A DNA stretch of 64,000 nucleotides from Dendrobium chrysotoxum (taxonomy: Eukaryota; Streptophyta; Magnoliopsida; Asparagales; Orchidaceae), in assembly GCA_019925795.1 (NCBI GenBank), contig CM034307.1, forward strand, positions 36,357,201 through 36,421,200. The letters run 5' to 3'. A model generated the notes under the pieces. The model was not told where the DNA came from. It made no database searches and saw only the letters and a list, made by a program, of their open reading frames with translations. The translations under genes were made by a program, and so were the position numbers. Positions 33,952 to 46,161 of this stretch are shown in pieces (the stretch's first letter is position 1; each line of letters begins with the position of its first letter).

Positions 33952-36900
33952 CAACAACAACAACATTAAGCTTATATCCCATTATACGGCGTCGGCTACA
34001 TCAATCCTTTTTCTCCATTGTATCCTGTTAAGAGTCAAATTCTCATCTAAATCTAATGAAGAAAGGTCATTTCTAATATTTTCTAACCAAGTGTTTTTAG
34101 GTCTACCTCTACCTTTCTTAAAATAAGCCAAATCCAATACATTTATTTTCCTAACCGGGTCATCGGAAGGCAGCCGTTTTATGTGACCAAACCATCTAAG
34201 GTGACTCTCTAATCTTATCTTCAACAGGAGCTACTCCAACCTTTTCACGGATATGCTCATTTCATATCCTGTCTCTAAGAGTAAAGTCACTCATCGACCT
34301 GAGCATCTTCATCTTTGCAACACTTAACTTAATATTATGCCTCTCTTTTAATGACCAACATTCTGCACCATAAAGTATTGCATGTCTCAACACCATCTTA
34401 TAGAATTTTCCCTTAAGTTTAAAGAGAACTTTTCTATCACACAACAAGCCCAATGCATTTCTCCACTTCACCATCCAACTTGAATTCTACTAATAATATT
34501 TCTATCTATTTCACCATCACTCTGAACAACAGATCCAAAATATCTAAAATGTTTACTCTTATTAATGACTTGATCATCCAAATTAACAACCCCCCACCAA
34601 ATCTATTACTACTAAAATTACACTCCATATATTTGGTTTTAGATCTACTCAAACGAAAACCTTAAGACTCTAAGGTTGACCTCCATAATTCAAGTTTACC
34701 TTTAACTCCCTCTCTAGTTTTATCAACAAGAAGAATATCATCAACAAAAAGCAAACACTAGGGTACAACCTCTTGCAAATGTCTAGTGAGAACATCCATG
34801 ACTAAAGCAAAACGATATGGGCTTAAGACTGAACCTTGATGTAATCCAACTGAAATAGGAAAATACTTGGTCAAACCACGTTGTGCCTGAACACAAGTAA
34901 CAACTCCTGCATACATATCCTTAATGACTTGAATATAAGCATTATTAGCCCCTTTCTTTTCTAAAACTCTCCATAGCACTTCTCTTGGAACTTTATCATA
35001 TGCTTTCTCTAAATCAATAAACATCATACGTAGATCCTCCTTATTCTCTCTATACTTCTCCATCAAACCTCTCAATAAATGTATAGCTTCCACAGTAGAC
35101 CTACCCGGCATGAATCCAAATCGATTTTGAGAAACATTAGTATCAACGCCACAACCTATGCTCCATAACTCTCTCCCATAGTTTTAAAGTATGGCACATT
35201 AACTTAATTCCTCCATAATTCGCACAATCTTGTGCATCACCTTTATTCTTAAAAATAGGAATCAGCACACTCATTCTTCACTCATCTTACATCTTTTAGT
35301 CTTCAAAATAATATTAAAAAGTTTATTAAACCAAGAAATTCCTTCATCTTCTAAGCATTTTCACATCTCTATTTGAATATCATCAGGTCCAACAACTTCT
35401 ACATACTTTATTTTCTTTAAAGCCTCTCTAACTTCAATTTTACTAACACGCCGATAAAAATAAAGATCTTTATTTTCATTTAGGATGCTAAGGTCACTAA
35501 AATCAATCGTATTTTCACAATCTTCATTGAAAAGTTTAAAAATTATCTCATCAATCTTTGTTGAATATCTTCTAATAAAAACACTTTTTAAACTTCAGCC
35601 TTAATGCACTTCACTTGAACTAAATACTTACTACTCCTATCTCTTTGTTTGGCTAACTTATACTAATATCTTTCGCCCTCCTTAATATCTAATCTATTAT
35701 ATAAATCATTAAAATCTAAAATCTTTACATCGCATATTGCTTTCTTAGACTCCTTACGGACCTCTTTATATCTTTCCTAATTATCAAAATTTTTATATCT
35801 AAACCAATTTTTATAGTAAATCTTCTTATTTTTTTATTTTTCTTGCACATTTTGATTTCATCACCAATTACTTTTTACTATTAAGAGCTTTTCCTTTCAT
35901 ATTCAAGGCACATCTTGTACAATATTTTAATATCACAAGCTACTCTTTCATACATAACATTAGCTTCCTCATACATAGACAAAATCTTAAGATCTAGAAT
36001 CTTACTCTAAAAAATATTTTTGTATATATATTCTTTAAAGGTCCCCATCTAATCCTAGAACAATATTTTACTTAATTTTTTATATTCTGCTCATTCATCT
36101 TAAAGTCTAAAACTAATAAGTGATGATGGATACATAAACTTTCACTCAGAATAACTTTATAATCTTTGTAATATAAATGATCTATTTTTCTTATAAGAAA
36201 ATAATCAATCTGAGTTTTACTATATTCATTCTTATAAGTGATTGAGATGTCCATCTATTTTCTTAAAAAAGGTATTAGCAATTACAAAATCATAAGCTAT
36301 AGAAAAATCTAATATAATCATACTACCTTCATTAGTCGCTTCAAACTTATAGCCACCATGAATGCTTTTAAAATCATCTACCTCTCTACTAACATGTCCA
36401 TTTAAATCTCCTTCAATAAAAACCCTTTCTTCAAGAGATTTTTTTTCTATTAATTCTTTTAAATCATTCCAAAATTTTAATTTTGAATACATATCTAAAC
36501 CTACTTGAGCAGTATAAGCACTTATAATATTAAAAATCTTAACATCAACAACAATATTTAAATTTATAATTCTATCTCTAATTTTATTAATTTTTACAAC
36601 ATTATAATTCAAACTCTTATTTATAATCATACTTACACCATTTCTAATATGACTCATACCTAAATACCATAGTTTAAAACCTAAACTATCAATCTCCTTA
36701 GCCTACTCTCCAACTCATTTAGTTTCCTGAATGCATAGAATATTTATCTTCCTATGAATTATAATATCTATTAATTTCATTAATTTGCCTGTAAGGGAAC
36801 CCATTATCAAAATTATTATCATAATTTTAGTTTCATGGACTAGCTTCTTTGCCCACATTCATCCATGATGTGGGTTGCCTATTTAACACGATACCAGGCG

Positions 36901-37068
36901 CCGGTGCAACGCGTCGCTTACTCGCTTTTAAGGAACGTCTTAGTATTAACATAATGTATTAAAGGATTCATATGATAATTATTCAACAAGTTTTACGCTG
37001 GCTGTTGACCACCTAACGCAACCCTCCACTTTTCTCATCCTGAACTTGGGACCTGGCAACGACAGTGT
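33952..37068 (-). mobile_element. Near full-length RTE LINE (about 3.1 kb), decayed
   Basis: The 3' end has a short (CAA)n (TTG on the minus strand) tail at 33952. The minus-strand order from 37068 is as follows. The 5' non-coding block comes first. The endonuclease follows at about 36657-36100 (FNIISAYTAQVGLD, FIEGDLNGHVSREVDDFKS, ILDFSIAYDFVIANTFFKK, KTQIDYFLIRKID). Next is the reverse transcriptase at about 35110-34740 (FIDLEKAYDKVPREVLWRVL, GLHQGSVLSPYRFALVMDVL). The C-terminal part at 34470-33982 includes GAECWSLKERHN, LRWFGHIKRLPSDD and KKGRGRPKNTWLENIRNDL. Numerous stops and frameshifts are present. TCCTACATTT occurs at both flanks (33931-33940 and 37069-37078), a candidate target duplication although about 11 bp separate it from the tail. 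Confidence 0.9.
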
Positions 37069-37084
37069 TCCTACATTTATTTTG

Positions 37085-38809
37085 TATTTAATCAACATTG
37101 GATTAAAATTGAGATTGTATTTAATAAAATTCATTACAATCAAGATTTATGTCAATTGCCTAAAGCTCTAACTGTGTTTCTTTGTGATCGTTAATTCTCA
37201 TTGCTAATTTTATGTCAATTGTCCGAAGCCGTAGAACTTCCATTGAGTTAATTTCTATCATTTTCTTGATAAATTTTTGTGCTAAATAACCTCGGTCCCA
37301 AAATTGTTTCCTATTTGTTGCATTTTTTTTTCATCATATGATAGATAAACATTAAAAATCTTAGACGTTAAAGTTACGACATCACGGTTGATGAAGCTCA
37401 ATTTCAGATCCTACGAGTTTAATTCCAAAGGTCTGCTCTACAAAACTCGCTATAATGCTACTCGCCTAAATAACACCATAGAATTTCATCAAACTTTTTA
37501 TAATAGAACGAAAAAGATAATCTTTACATTAACTGTATTAATTTAATTTAATTCTGGTCAAATTTGAGACGAAGTTATTCTTTCAGCAAAGGGTATACAA
37601 ATAAACCACCTGTATATATTCAGGCCAGCCTAGCTAATAACTCGCAACATTCAACCTTCTAAAAAGCATATCTTGCATATAATCCGCCAAATGCTATATT
37701 CACAAAACATAGAGCAAATTTTATTGATAAAAACTTACTAATTAAGTATAATTATTAACTAACTAGGAGAGATTTGTAATTAAATGCAACGATCTAATAT
37801 TATTCTTTTGTTTTAAACAAATCATGTAAATATCGATCACGGAAACCTTTGAGGCATATCCCCCAAAAAACAGTAGAGTAACAGCTATAATACGGGCCAT
37901 ATATTTAAATGTAAGACACGAAAAAAATCAAAATATACCTACTGGACCACACAATTGCAGAATCCATTAATTTTATCCAGAAAACAAAGTTAGTAAGTAT
38001 GATTTAACTAGAGCTTAAAAAACAAAGGAAACAATTTTGCAGGAGGCAAAGAGAGATCTGCATGGCATTTCATGATCAAAAAAAATGTCTAGGTAGTTGC
38101 ATTTTCTAAAACCCGGAATAACGAATCATAACTCTGAGCAACATGAGTACCGAAATTCATTTAACATGACAGCAAGTAAGTTATCAAAATTGTGTAGACG
38201 AACTGATTAAAATGATGATGGACAAAGTGGGTTTAAGTTGCAACAAATACGGTAATATAAAATAAAATAAACAATCATATATGTAAAAACGTTATGTTTA
38301 TTATTCAACATAACCACAAGTCTGATTCCAAATACATATGCACGGCTTGGTGAATAATTCTTTGCCATCCATTCCTATTCAGCCAGCATTATAATGCAAG
38401 TATTTGTCCAAGCCATACAAAGGGGGTTAAATCCGAATAAATATTAATAAATTAATTACTACTTTCATTTTTGGCAACCAAAATTTTTCTCATAAATAAA
38501 TTGCTTCTAAATGTCCAGCATGTTGTTGACTATCAAATGCAATGACGCCAGATAATTGATCACAAATTCAATCACTGCAAACAGCCACCAATAGCTCTGA
38601 CTTACATTGAACTCTCAAACAACGTTAAATGGATGGGAACAGGCTTTATAACTCGTGATGATAACGTTTTATAAACTTCAAGTTTCAAATTCATGTGCTT
38701 CAAACAACAAAAAGTAAGCCTGTAATGACTTAAACAACATATTAAAGGAAGTACAGTTTAAAACTAAAAGAAAACTGAATTTAAAAAGTGTTTGGCTGAT
38801 AGAGTACAC
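37085..38809. other. Intronic sequence, nothing recognised
   Basis: AT-rich, no open frame of note and no repeat end that I can identify. It could be among the older, original parts of the intron. Confidence 0.45.
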
Positions 38810-38858
38810 CTGAAGTAGCTCTTTCAGACCCATCAGCTTTGGCTGTCCATCAAGAATT
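38810..38858 (-). CDS. GYRA exon c: 49-bp micro-exon, ILDGQPKLMGLKELLQ
   Basis: One base completing a Gly codon plus 16 codons: ILDGQPKLMGLKELLQ. It matches the MVxIxxGxPKxMxLKExLxxF segment of GyrA. The acceptor is TTTTTGTCTAG and the donor is GTGTACTC. It sits alone between introns of 6.4 and 15.7 kb. Identity rests on the exact phase join with both neighbours and on the motif. Confidence 0.93.
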
Positions 38859-39556
38859 CTAGACAAAAACAAGGATGCAAAATAACAAAATAAGAATTGT
38901 CTTATCAAACTTATAGTTACCGAATATGACTGCAGTATAATAAAAAAATAGTACAGCACAGAATCCAATCACATAAACTTATGATGCAGCAAAACACGAG
39001 TGTTCTAAACAAAAATAACACTGACAAGATATGAACTTGATAACAGCACAACAGAGGGGTTGGGGAAATGGTAAAATCAAGGTCTTCCTTCCATTCAAAG
39101 AAAACTACATAGCATGCTTACACACCTCTCATTTTATTCCTTTTAGGCCCAATATTAGTAGGTCATCGTGAAAAACAAGGATTTGAATTGGACACATTAC
39201 GTTTGCCATAGATCAATGGCACTGAGATACAATGTAATGTGTTTCCACGAAAATGAAGGTATATACATCATTTACATTTAAAAAATAAATATTATGAGAG
39301 ATTTTTCCAAATCTGATAGAAAAGTTATTGAGATTCCCTACACAGCGAATGATGGATTAAAGTCCACACAAAGATCTGTGCAAATGACATAATGGGCGGT
39401 GATCCATCATTCCCTACAATAGGGAATTCCTTCTACATTTGTTGTTCCTTTATGATGCCATCTAGACCAAAACTACATTCATCATGAGTACCAAAATTTT
39501 GACCCAAGCTATAGATGCATGCAACGCAGTTTTCTTTACATGAGTGGATGATCATA

Positions 39557-39687
39557 GGCTTCGTTTAAGATAGTTTTTTTACTGCTTCTAAAGCAGCTTT
39601 TTAGTACTAAAATTTCTTGAACTAAAAATTTTTCTATTAGAAAAATGCTTTAGAAAACAGTAAAAAAAAGGTCCCAAACGAAATCTT
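39557..39687. mobile_element. Small foldback MITE, about 130 bp
   Basis: The left arm GGCTTCGTTTAAGATAG, then TTTTTTTACTG and CTAAAGCAG, pairs with the right arm read in reverse complement (GATTTCGTTTGGGACC, TTTTTTTTACTG, CTAAAGCAT). The whole element can fold into a hairpin. No convincing target duplication was found. Confidence 0.55.
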
Positions 39688-39874
39688 AATTGCTCTTAAC
39701 ATATGGAGTTCGTGAGTATGAACCACTCAACTGATTCTCTTATTAGCCCCAAAATTAGATGATAATCATGATAATCAAGAATGTCTGTATTGGTCACAGT
39801 ACTTGACAATAGACACTTGCACTGTAAATTCAATGTTGCCATTACAACGAAAATCATATAACATAATTTACCTT

Positions 39875-39876
<2 letters not shown>

Positions 39877-39911
<35 letters not shown>
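39877..39911. repeat. (TA)n microsatellite
   Basis: An uninterrupted TA run of about 35 bp. Confidence 0.95.
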
Positions 39912-39914
<3 letters not shown>

Positions 39915-40951
39915 AAGCAGACATTGTTCACAATCTGATGTGATATTGGCATAATATACATATTCATCATAAGTAACGTTTTTTTATCCATTCTTTGCAC
40001 AGGAAAACAACTAAACATATGTACTCCAGGCAATCCTCAACTTCATAAGCGAGGACAAGTGAGTTTTTTATATACTTATTTGCTCAGTGGATACATGTTG
40101 ATACAAAAGCAATTAAAGTGTGCCAGGAATTGGAGAGAACTGATTAAGAATTTCAATTCAGCATTTGCATAATATTTATAAAATCTTAGGAGAATTTCTA
40201 AAAGAAAACATACAAAATCAAGGGATAATGATCACAGAATAAATACAATAGTCCAAAGATTGATGAGATAGAAAAAAATAATTATAATAGACCACAAATT
40301 GATGAAATCGTACTAATAACCTCACTAATCACTAAGGTGGCATGAAGTGAATAAGGTAGAGAATTGCAAGGCATGCTGGAACATTTATAGAGACATAATT
40401 GATGAATTGACGAAATTAATAAACAGATTTGATGGAAATTGATTTTTTCACAAGTGTCATAAATAACAATGAAATTGATTATGAAGTTAAATTTACTTTC
40501 ACGTGTCCCTCATATCTAAAACTATTTTGTTCCCTCGCTTCGTTTCACTACTTTAGCATTCTTTATTTCATAATTCACATGCTTTTTGTCCTGCAATTAT
40601 AGGTTTACAATTCCAGGCTTCCATATAAATGTAATTAAGAGTATAAAATTAAGGTCATCAATTTTTTGATGTAAAATAAGATTAAAACTCCAATGGAGCC
40701 CGATATGAACCAACTAGAAAGCTTGAATTCAATCGAACAAAAAACATTTAACCGCCTAAACCGGACTTCAATTAGAAACGATTTTAGTATAAAATACATA
40801 ATGTTGAATTTCATTTCCCATCAATGTTTTAAGCTCAACACGTAATTAGAAACAAAACAAAAAAACATGACTTGACACCCCAACAAATAGCATTTGATTG
40901 TTTTCTGCAATTGACATGGTAATAAATGTCAGACCAAAGCTTTATATAACA

Positions 40952-43900
40952 CAGTTTAAAATTGCGCAAAAAGAGGCGTGCCTTGAGGCCCGCCTCAGTG
41001 CATTTCCACCCATTTGTGCGTCAAGGCGAGCGCTTCTCGGATACTTAACGAGGCGTGCCTCGCCTCACATAAAAGAGCCGTTCGCCTCTCTTTAAACTGT
41101 TATTAAAAAAAACCCTAAACCTATTAATTTCGACTTCGTGTATCCGACTGAATGCGATTCGACCTCGACTCTCTCTGCGATTCCTTCGATAGACTTCTTG
41201 CGTTTTGACTTCGACTCCGACCTCTCCGTGCCATTCGACTCCAGCCTCTCTATGCGTTCACGTGCCTGCGTGTTCTGCGACTCTGTGAGTTTGACGTTCG
41301 TCTTCTTCGCATTCCTCCTCTTCAACTTCACTTAAGAACCGCAGGTTAGGTTTAGGAATTTGTTACTAAAACTTTATTGCCTTCTTCGATGACATTCTAA
41401 AACTTTCATAATCTTCTTCTTTGAACGTTCGTAGTTTGTGGACCACCCCATAGCCCTTAATGAATGATGACATATTGTAGGGTTAAGCTCTTATTTGTTT
41501 TTATGAACTATAACTTTTATGTGATTTTCATATCTCTTTTATTTCATTGCAGCTAGTTCCCCCATTGGATCTACCAGAACTCTTGGCATACTTAGTTAAG
41601 CAATTTGTGGCTTTGTTTGATCAGCTTGGCATAAGGAGGGGTAGGTAAACTAAGAGGTTCCTTAGTTAATCTCATTTTTTTATTCTCTTGGTTTTATTTG
41701 GATGATATCCTGATTTAAGGTTGTGCTATTAACTGTTATTCCCAATATGTAAATTCATCATTCCATTTTGTTATCATTGCTAGAGAATTAGTGAATCAAT
41801 GTGTTTGATAATGTATTTTAGCTAGGTTGTTTCATCCGTGCATTTTCTTACAATTAGAGGTTATCTACCCCTTTCATTATTCTCATTCTCCACTAGGTTG
41901 TTTCATCTTATCTCATTCAATTTCAGAGTTGTTTTCCATATAATTGCTTGGCCCAATTGTAGAAAAAATTGTTGAGAAATGACAAGTTACTGTAGTCCAT
42001 AAATTGAATTTATCTGTTGTAGTAAACTGCAAAGAACTTGAAAAAATTGTAGGGTTTCGTAAAGGATGGTTAAAAGTAGAGATAAAGCTACATCGGGTCA
42101 TAGGAAGGATCCAGCATGAAAACATAGCACTCAAGTGGATGAAGGAGGCAGTGAAAAAACATATGTATATCTGAAATGTATTTACTGTGACAAAGTTGTG
42201 AAGGGTGGTGTGACTAGGATGAAGAAGCACCTTTTCGGATCCCACAAGAATGTTGCACCACGCTCTAAAGTGTCTGATACAGTCAGGGAGGAGATAAAGA
42301 CATACATGAACAAGTCTATCACGTCAAAGCATCTTGCACAAAAGCAATTTGAGGATAGGGTTGATGTTGGCTCCTATTACGACAGTGAGCGTAGCGGTAG
42401 GGATTCATCTTCTTCGATGAATCTCATATCTTCTAAGGGTGCAAGAGGACCCATGGATCATTACATGGTGCAAACATCAAAGGATAGGCCTCTTACTGCA
42501 CAAAGAATGACCCCAGAGAATGCTAGGGAGGTACGGAAAAGAGTATGTAAGGATATAGGCAGATTCTTCTATGAAAATGCAATCTCATTTAATGTTGTAA
42601 CATCGCCTGCTTATTACAACATGATTTAGTTAGTTGGAGCATTTAGGAGAGGGTTCAAACATCTAACCATGTATGATTTGAGAACGTGGATTTCGAAGGA
42701 GGAGTTAGATAATACTAAGAAAAGCACTGAAGAAATTAAGAGGACTTGGGGATAAACATGTGTAATTATTATGTCAAATGGTTGGTCAGATATGAAGAAC
42801 AGAAGTTTAATCAACATTTTGATTAATAATCCATATGATATTCTATTTTTGAGGTCAATTGAAGCATCTGATGAGGTCAAGGATGCTGAGTACATATTTG
42901 GATTATTAGACAACGTTGTTGAGGAGGTTGGAGAACATTTAATAGTACAAGTGGTAATAGATAATGCCATTGCTTACAAGGCTATAAGGAAAAAAAACTT
43001 ATGGAGAAAAGAAAACATTTGTATTGGACCTCATGTGTTACACATTGCATAGATCTCATTTTTGAGAAGCTTGGGGAGCTGCCTCAACACAAGAATGTGC
43101 TTACTAAAGCAAAGAAGATAACTAAGTTTATTTACAACCATTCTTGGGTTTTGGCTCTCATGAGAAAATTTTCGAAGAAAGAAATTCTAAGGCCAGCATC
43201 AACAAGATTTGCCACCACTTACTTGATATTGCAAAGTATGTTGGATGCTAGACAACCTTTGGGGTCTATGCTTACCTCGACATAGTAGTTGAGTTGTGCG
43301 TGGGTAAAGAAAGCTGAGGGAAAAGAGGTTAGAAAGATTGTTTTAAATGACAGATTTTGGCAAAGTCTCTTGTACGACATCACAACCACTAGACATTTAG
43401 TACAAGTTTTAAGGATGATGAATGCAGAGAAGAAGCGTGCTATGGGTTTCATCTATAATGCTGTGGATGAAGCTAAAGAAATGTTGCCTGCAACTTAGGG
43501 GGCGAAAGGGAAGCTATAGGAAAATTTGGAATATTATTGATGATAGGTGGGAGCTACAGCTTCACCGACACTTGCATGCAACAGGCTATTACTTAAACCC
43601 TCAGTATCAATATGCAGAGAATAAAACTACAAATCATGAAATAAAGTTGGGATTGTATCATTGGATGGATCGACTGATAGGTGATGCAACTGAAAGATCA
43701 AATGCTGACATGCAATTGGTACATTTTAGGAATAAAGAAATTTTTTTTAATTACAATAAGCAAATGACACTATTTCCAAACAATCTCCAGGTAATTTCAT
43801 TTGTTGTTTTAATCATTTATTTAAAAGTTGTTCTTTGAGCACTGACTATACTCATTTATATAAATCTTAATTGAGTGGTGGATTCAGTTTGGTGATGGCA

Positions 43901-44834
43901 CTGCAGAATTGCAACATTTTGCTGTGAAAGTTTTGGGATTAATATGTTCTTCATCTGGCTGTGAACGGAATTAGGGTACCTACAACTAAGTCCAAACAAA
44001 GAGGAGAAATCGTTTGTCAACATTGAGGATGAATTCACTAGTATACATTATGTACAATAGGAAACTCAAAGACAGAAACTTGAAAAAAAAGGGTTAAAGG
44101 ATGACAAAGATCCTTTGCTTTGTGAGGATATGACATCTGATGATGAGTGGTTTGTAGAAGATGAAGTGGAAGTGATGCCGTCTGAATTACGAGAAAAAGA
44201 TTTAAATGTTGATTTCTTTGATGGTCATAGAGCATCTACATCCATAACTCAAGAATAAATCAAAAAAGGTATATAAATAACATAATTTTCTTAGACTTTA
44301 TTTTTATTAATGTATTACTCATATTGATATTGTTCAAAAATATTTTGTGAAGAGAAAGATAACTGATATTAAGGAAGGAGCTAATTGGAAGACATTGGAC
44401 TCCATAAGAGAGGAGGAAGGGGAGAGAGCAGTTCATCATAACGATGATTCAAACGAAGACTCCCGTAGTGATGACAGTGTTGATGAATTCTAAGTTGTTA
44501 TGTCATTACTATTTATTTTTTGAATTACAAGTTAATGAAAAGGATATTGTGATTAGGGAAAGAATTTTGAGTTGAACTATATTTTATGTTGTCTTATTAT
44601 TGTGATATTTGAATTTCACTTTAATTTCAAATAGCTTATTACTTGACATTTCATATCGGGTGCTTTTTTATGTTTTATATTATTAGATTACTCATTAGTA
44701 TATAAAAAATTTATCATTTTATCTTTACGCAATTTTTTGATTTTGAGGCTTACGCCTCAAAACGCCTTGAGGCTTACACCTCGCCTCACGAAAGAAAAAC
44801 GCCTCAATACCCGAGTACGCAATTTTAAACCTTG
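40952..44834 (+). mobile_element. hAT DNA transposon, 3883 bp, with perfect target duplication
   Basis: A perfect 8-bp duplication ATATAACA lies at 40944-40951 and 44835-44842. The ends CAGTTTAAAATTGCG and CAAGGTTTAAAATTGCG (reverse complement of the right end) are the inverted repeats. Both subterminal regions (about 40975-41095 and 44745-44810) are dense in GAGGCG/CGCCTC words in both orientations, the usual form of hAT transposase binding sites. It carries a decayed transposase on the plus strand. It is inserted antisense to GYRA. Confidence 0.92.
42066..44492 (+). pseudogene. hAT transposase, inactivated
   Basis: The ATG at 42066 opens MVKSRDKATSGHRKDPA, then a TGA where the family has Trp. 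A BED-type zinc finger follows (CIYCDKVVKGGVTRMKKHLFG, about 42178-42242), then the RGPMDHYMV block and the DUF659 region (RSLINILINNPYDILF, HLIVQVVIDNAIAYKA, HVLHIAxDLxFEKLGEL). WELQLHRHLHATGYYLNP at about 43550 comes next. The C-terminal dimerisation part, WWIQFGDGTAELQHFAV to SSSGCERN and RRNRLS, lies after a probable intron at 43791-43878. An acidic tail lies in a last exon after about 44353. In-frame stops, e.g. 42117, 42627 and 42754, and frameshifts show it is dead, though most motifs are readable. Confidence 0.88.
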
Positions 44835-45287
44835 ATATAACAACAATTCTTTCTCTCCCATATTACATCTCATTCCATAAAACCTATCTCAAAACTCCCC
44901 TTCTGTATTGATTAAAGTTTACGTTGGCACCTGAAACAAGAGCAAGGTAAAATCTTAAAATAAGCTTAGTAAAGAAGTTTCATAACAACAGTTATTTCTT
45001 TATTTGCCATAACTTTATCAACTTAGCATCTATGTGCCAATAATTCAAATATTTGACATATTCAATGATCACGAAATAAAATACTGCCTAGCCAAAGAGT
45101 ATGAAAAAAAATTGAATGTTTTACTAAAAAGAAATTACCAATTGAATTGAAACTTATATATCACAATCATTCACAAAACTGGCTCTTCTTAAATGTTTGG
45201 ATTTAGCTTGGAAAGAACTTTTTTGGCTTTTTCACTGAGAAGCAATCACTCATAATTCCACTGGAATACAGGTTGTGAATTTCTTAC

Positions 45288-45376
45288 CCTACCATATTGC
45301 AGCTGAAACTAGATTGCAAAGCTGTGAGACGGTAAAGGTTGTTGAGCACAATGGCTGGGTCTGAACCCCTTTTCAA
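45288..45376 (-). CDS. GYRA exon b: LKRGSDPAIVLNNLYRLTALQ segment
   Basis: 29 codons plus 2 nt: LKRGSDPAIVLNNLYRLTAL, then QSSFSCNMVG. This is the very conserved GyrA segment (LKRxxxxxVVLNxLYxxTxLQxSFxxNMV). The acceptor is TTTATTCAG and the donor is GTAAGAAA. A 140-bp intron separates it from the exon at 45517-45582. Confidence 0.96.
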
Positions 45377-45516
45377 CTGAATAAATGACATTTAGAGAAT
45401 AATTACAACGAAGCAGATTTAAGGAATAAGTTTAATTTTTTAATATTGGGAAAGAAAAGAATCATTTGGCAGTTTCAGAAATACATTATTAAACAAAAAT
45501 TATAAAAGAGTCAAAC

Positions 45517-45582
45517 CTCTATAACAACACGCATCCCAGTGCGATCACTCTCATCCCGAATATCACTTATTCCATCTAATAT
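45517..45582 (-). CDS. GYRA exon a (first visible): ISDIRDESDRTGMRVVIE
   Basis: 22 codons: ILDGISDIRDESDRTGMRVV then IE, the GyrA signature IxxIxDLRDESDRxGxRxVIE. The acceptor is CTTCCATTCAG. The donor is GTTTGACT, a weaker match than the other donors. All upstream coding sequence is outside the window or lost: transit peptide, the catalytic-Tyr winged helix, and the tower start. I found no exon for the preceding EIPYQTNK region up to 64000. Confidence 0.95.
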
Positions 45583-46013
45583 CTGAATGGAAGTAGTTAG
45601 AAAAATATCATATTGCAGCAATGACTCCTAAATAGTCTGTTCCCAAGCGCAATCAACTGAATACAGCAAGCATAAATTATTTGCAAAGTCAATTGTTAAA
45701 CCACATAGAGGAATTAAATTAGAGAAAATTGCAAAAAGAATGCTCAATTCATACATCCAAACCATTGATAAGGGATGGTGGTTATTTAAGAAGCTCTATA
45801 TCAGCACCTGTTATGCAAAACTTTCTTCATTTATTTAAATAAATAACAGGATAACACTTTATGCAGCATATAATAATAATTAAAACTAGTAAGAAAGTTT
45901 GACAAACACAAGAATCCTAGGAGCATAAGTTTAATTTAAATTAACAATACGATCATGTGTTTAAAAAAATTTAAAAAGAAGCAAACTAGCAAAATAGAAT
46001 GGTGCATTCTTTA

Positions 46014-46161
46014 GAATGCGCCAAATGATTTGGTGCATTTAGAATTTGGTGCATTCTTGTGCATTCTTTAGAATACACCAAATCATTTGGTGCATTCAGC
46101 CCAGTCAGCCGAATTAAATTTTAAAAGTAATGTAGCAATGCGCCAAATAGTTTGACGCATT
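46014..46161. repeat. Cluster of three palindromes of about 27 bp
   Basis: 46014-46040 (GAATGCGCCAAAT, one centre base, ATTTGGTGCATTT), 46071-46097 (GAATACACCAAAT, C, ATTTGGTGCATTC) and 46137-46161 (AATGCGCCAAAT around AG to TTTGACGCATT) are near-perfect inverted repeats of one another's half-sites. Additional half-sites, GGTGCATTCTTTAGAATG and ATTTGGTGCATTC, lie between them. The sequence then passes into repeated GAAGTTCGTCGG words (46217-46342). Confidence 0.8.

Larger units (their letters stand above)
23115..38809 (-). other. GYRA giant intron, 15,695 bp
   Basis: The donor is GTGTACTC after 38810 and the acceptor is AATTTCAG before 23114. The intron holds a large decayed hAT element with a nested LINE (23509-29058) and a second end of that hAT family (30164). 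It also holds a nested transposon pair (31241-32606) and a near full-length RTE LINE (33952-37068). The stretches 29059-30160, 30350-31240, 32607-33950 and 37085-38809 show no gene that I can support. Confidence 0.9.
38859..45287 (-). other. GYRA long intron, 6,429 bp
   Basis: The donor is GTAAGAAA after 45288 and the acceptor is TTTGTCTAG before 38858. It is mostly occupied by a 3.9-kb hAT element (40952-44834). The remainder holds a small foldback MITE, a TA microsatellite and unassigned AT-rich sequence (38859-39550, 39912-40940). Confidence 0.9.

Noticed and set aside
33842..34126. Plus-strand open frame of 94 codons
   Set aside because: It overlaps the 3' end of a minus-strand LINE and resembles nothing. 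It is a shadow frame.
42066..44492. An intact hAT transposase gene
   Set aside because: Several in-frame stops and frameshifts interrupt it, although the motifs are readable.
45741..45850. Possible further upstream GYRA exon
   Set aside because: No GyrA motif (EIPYQTNK, LVxKIAEL) is readable in any minus-strand frame, and there are no fitting splice borders.
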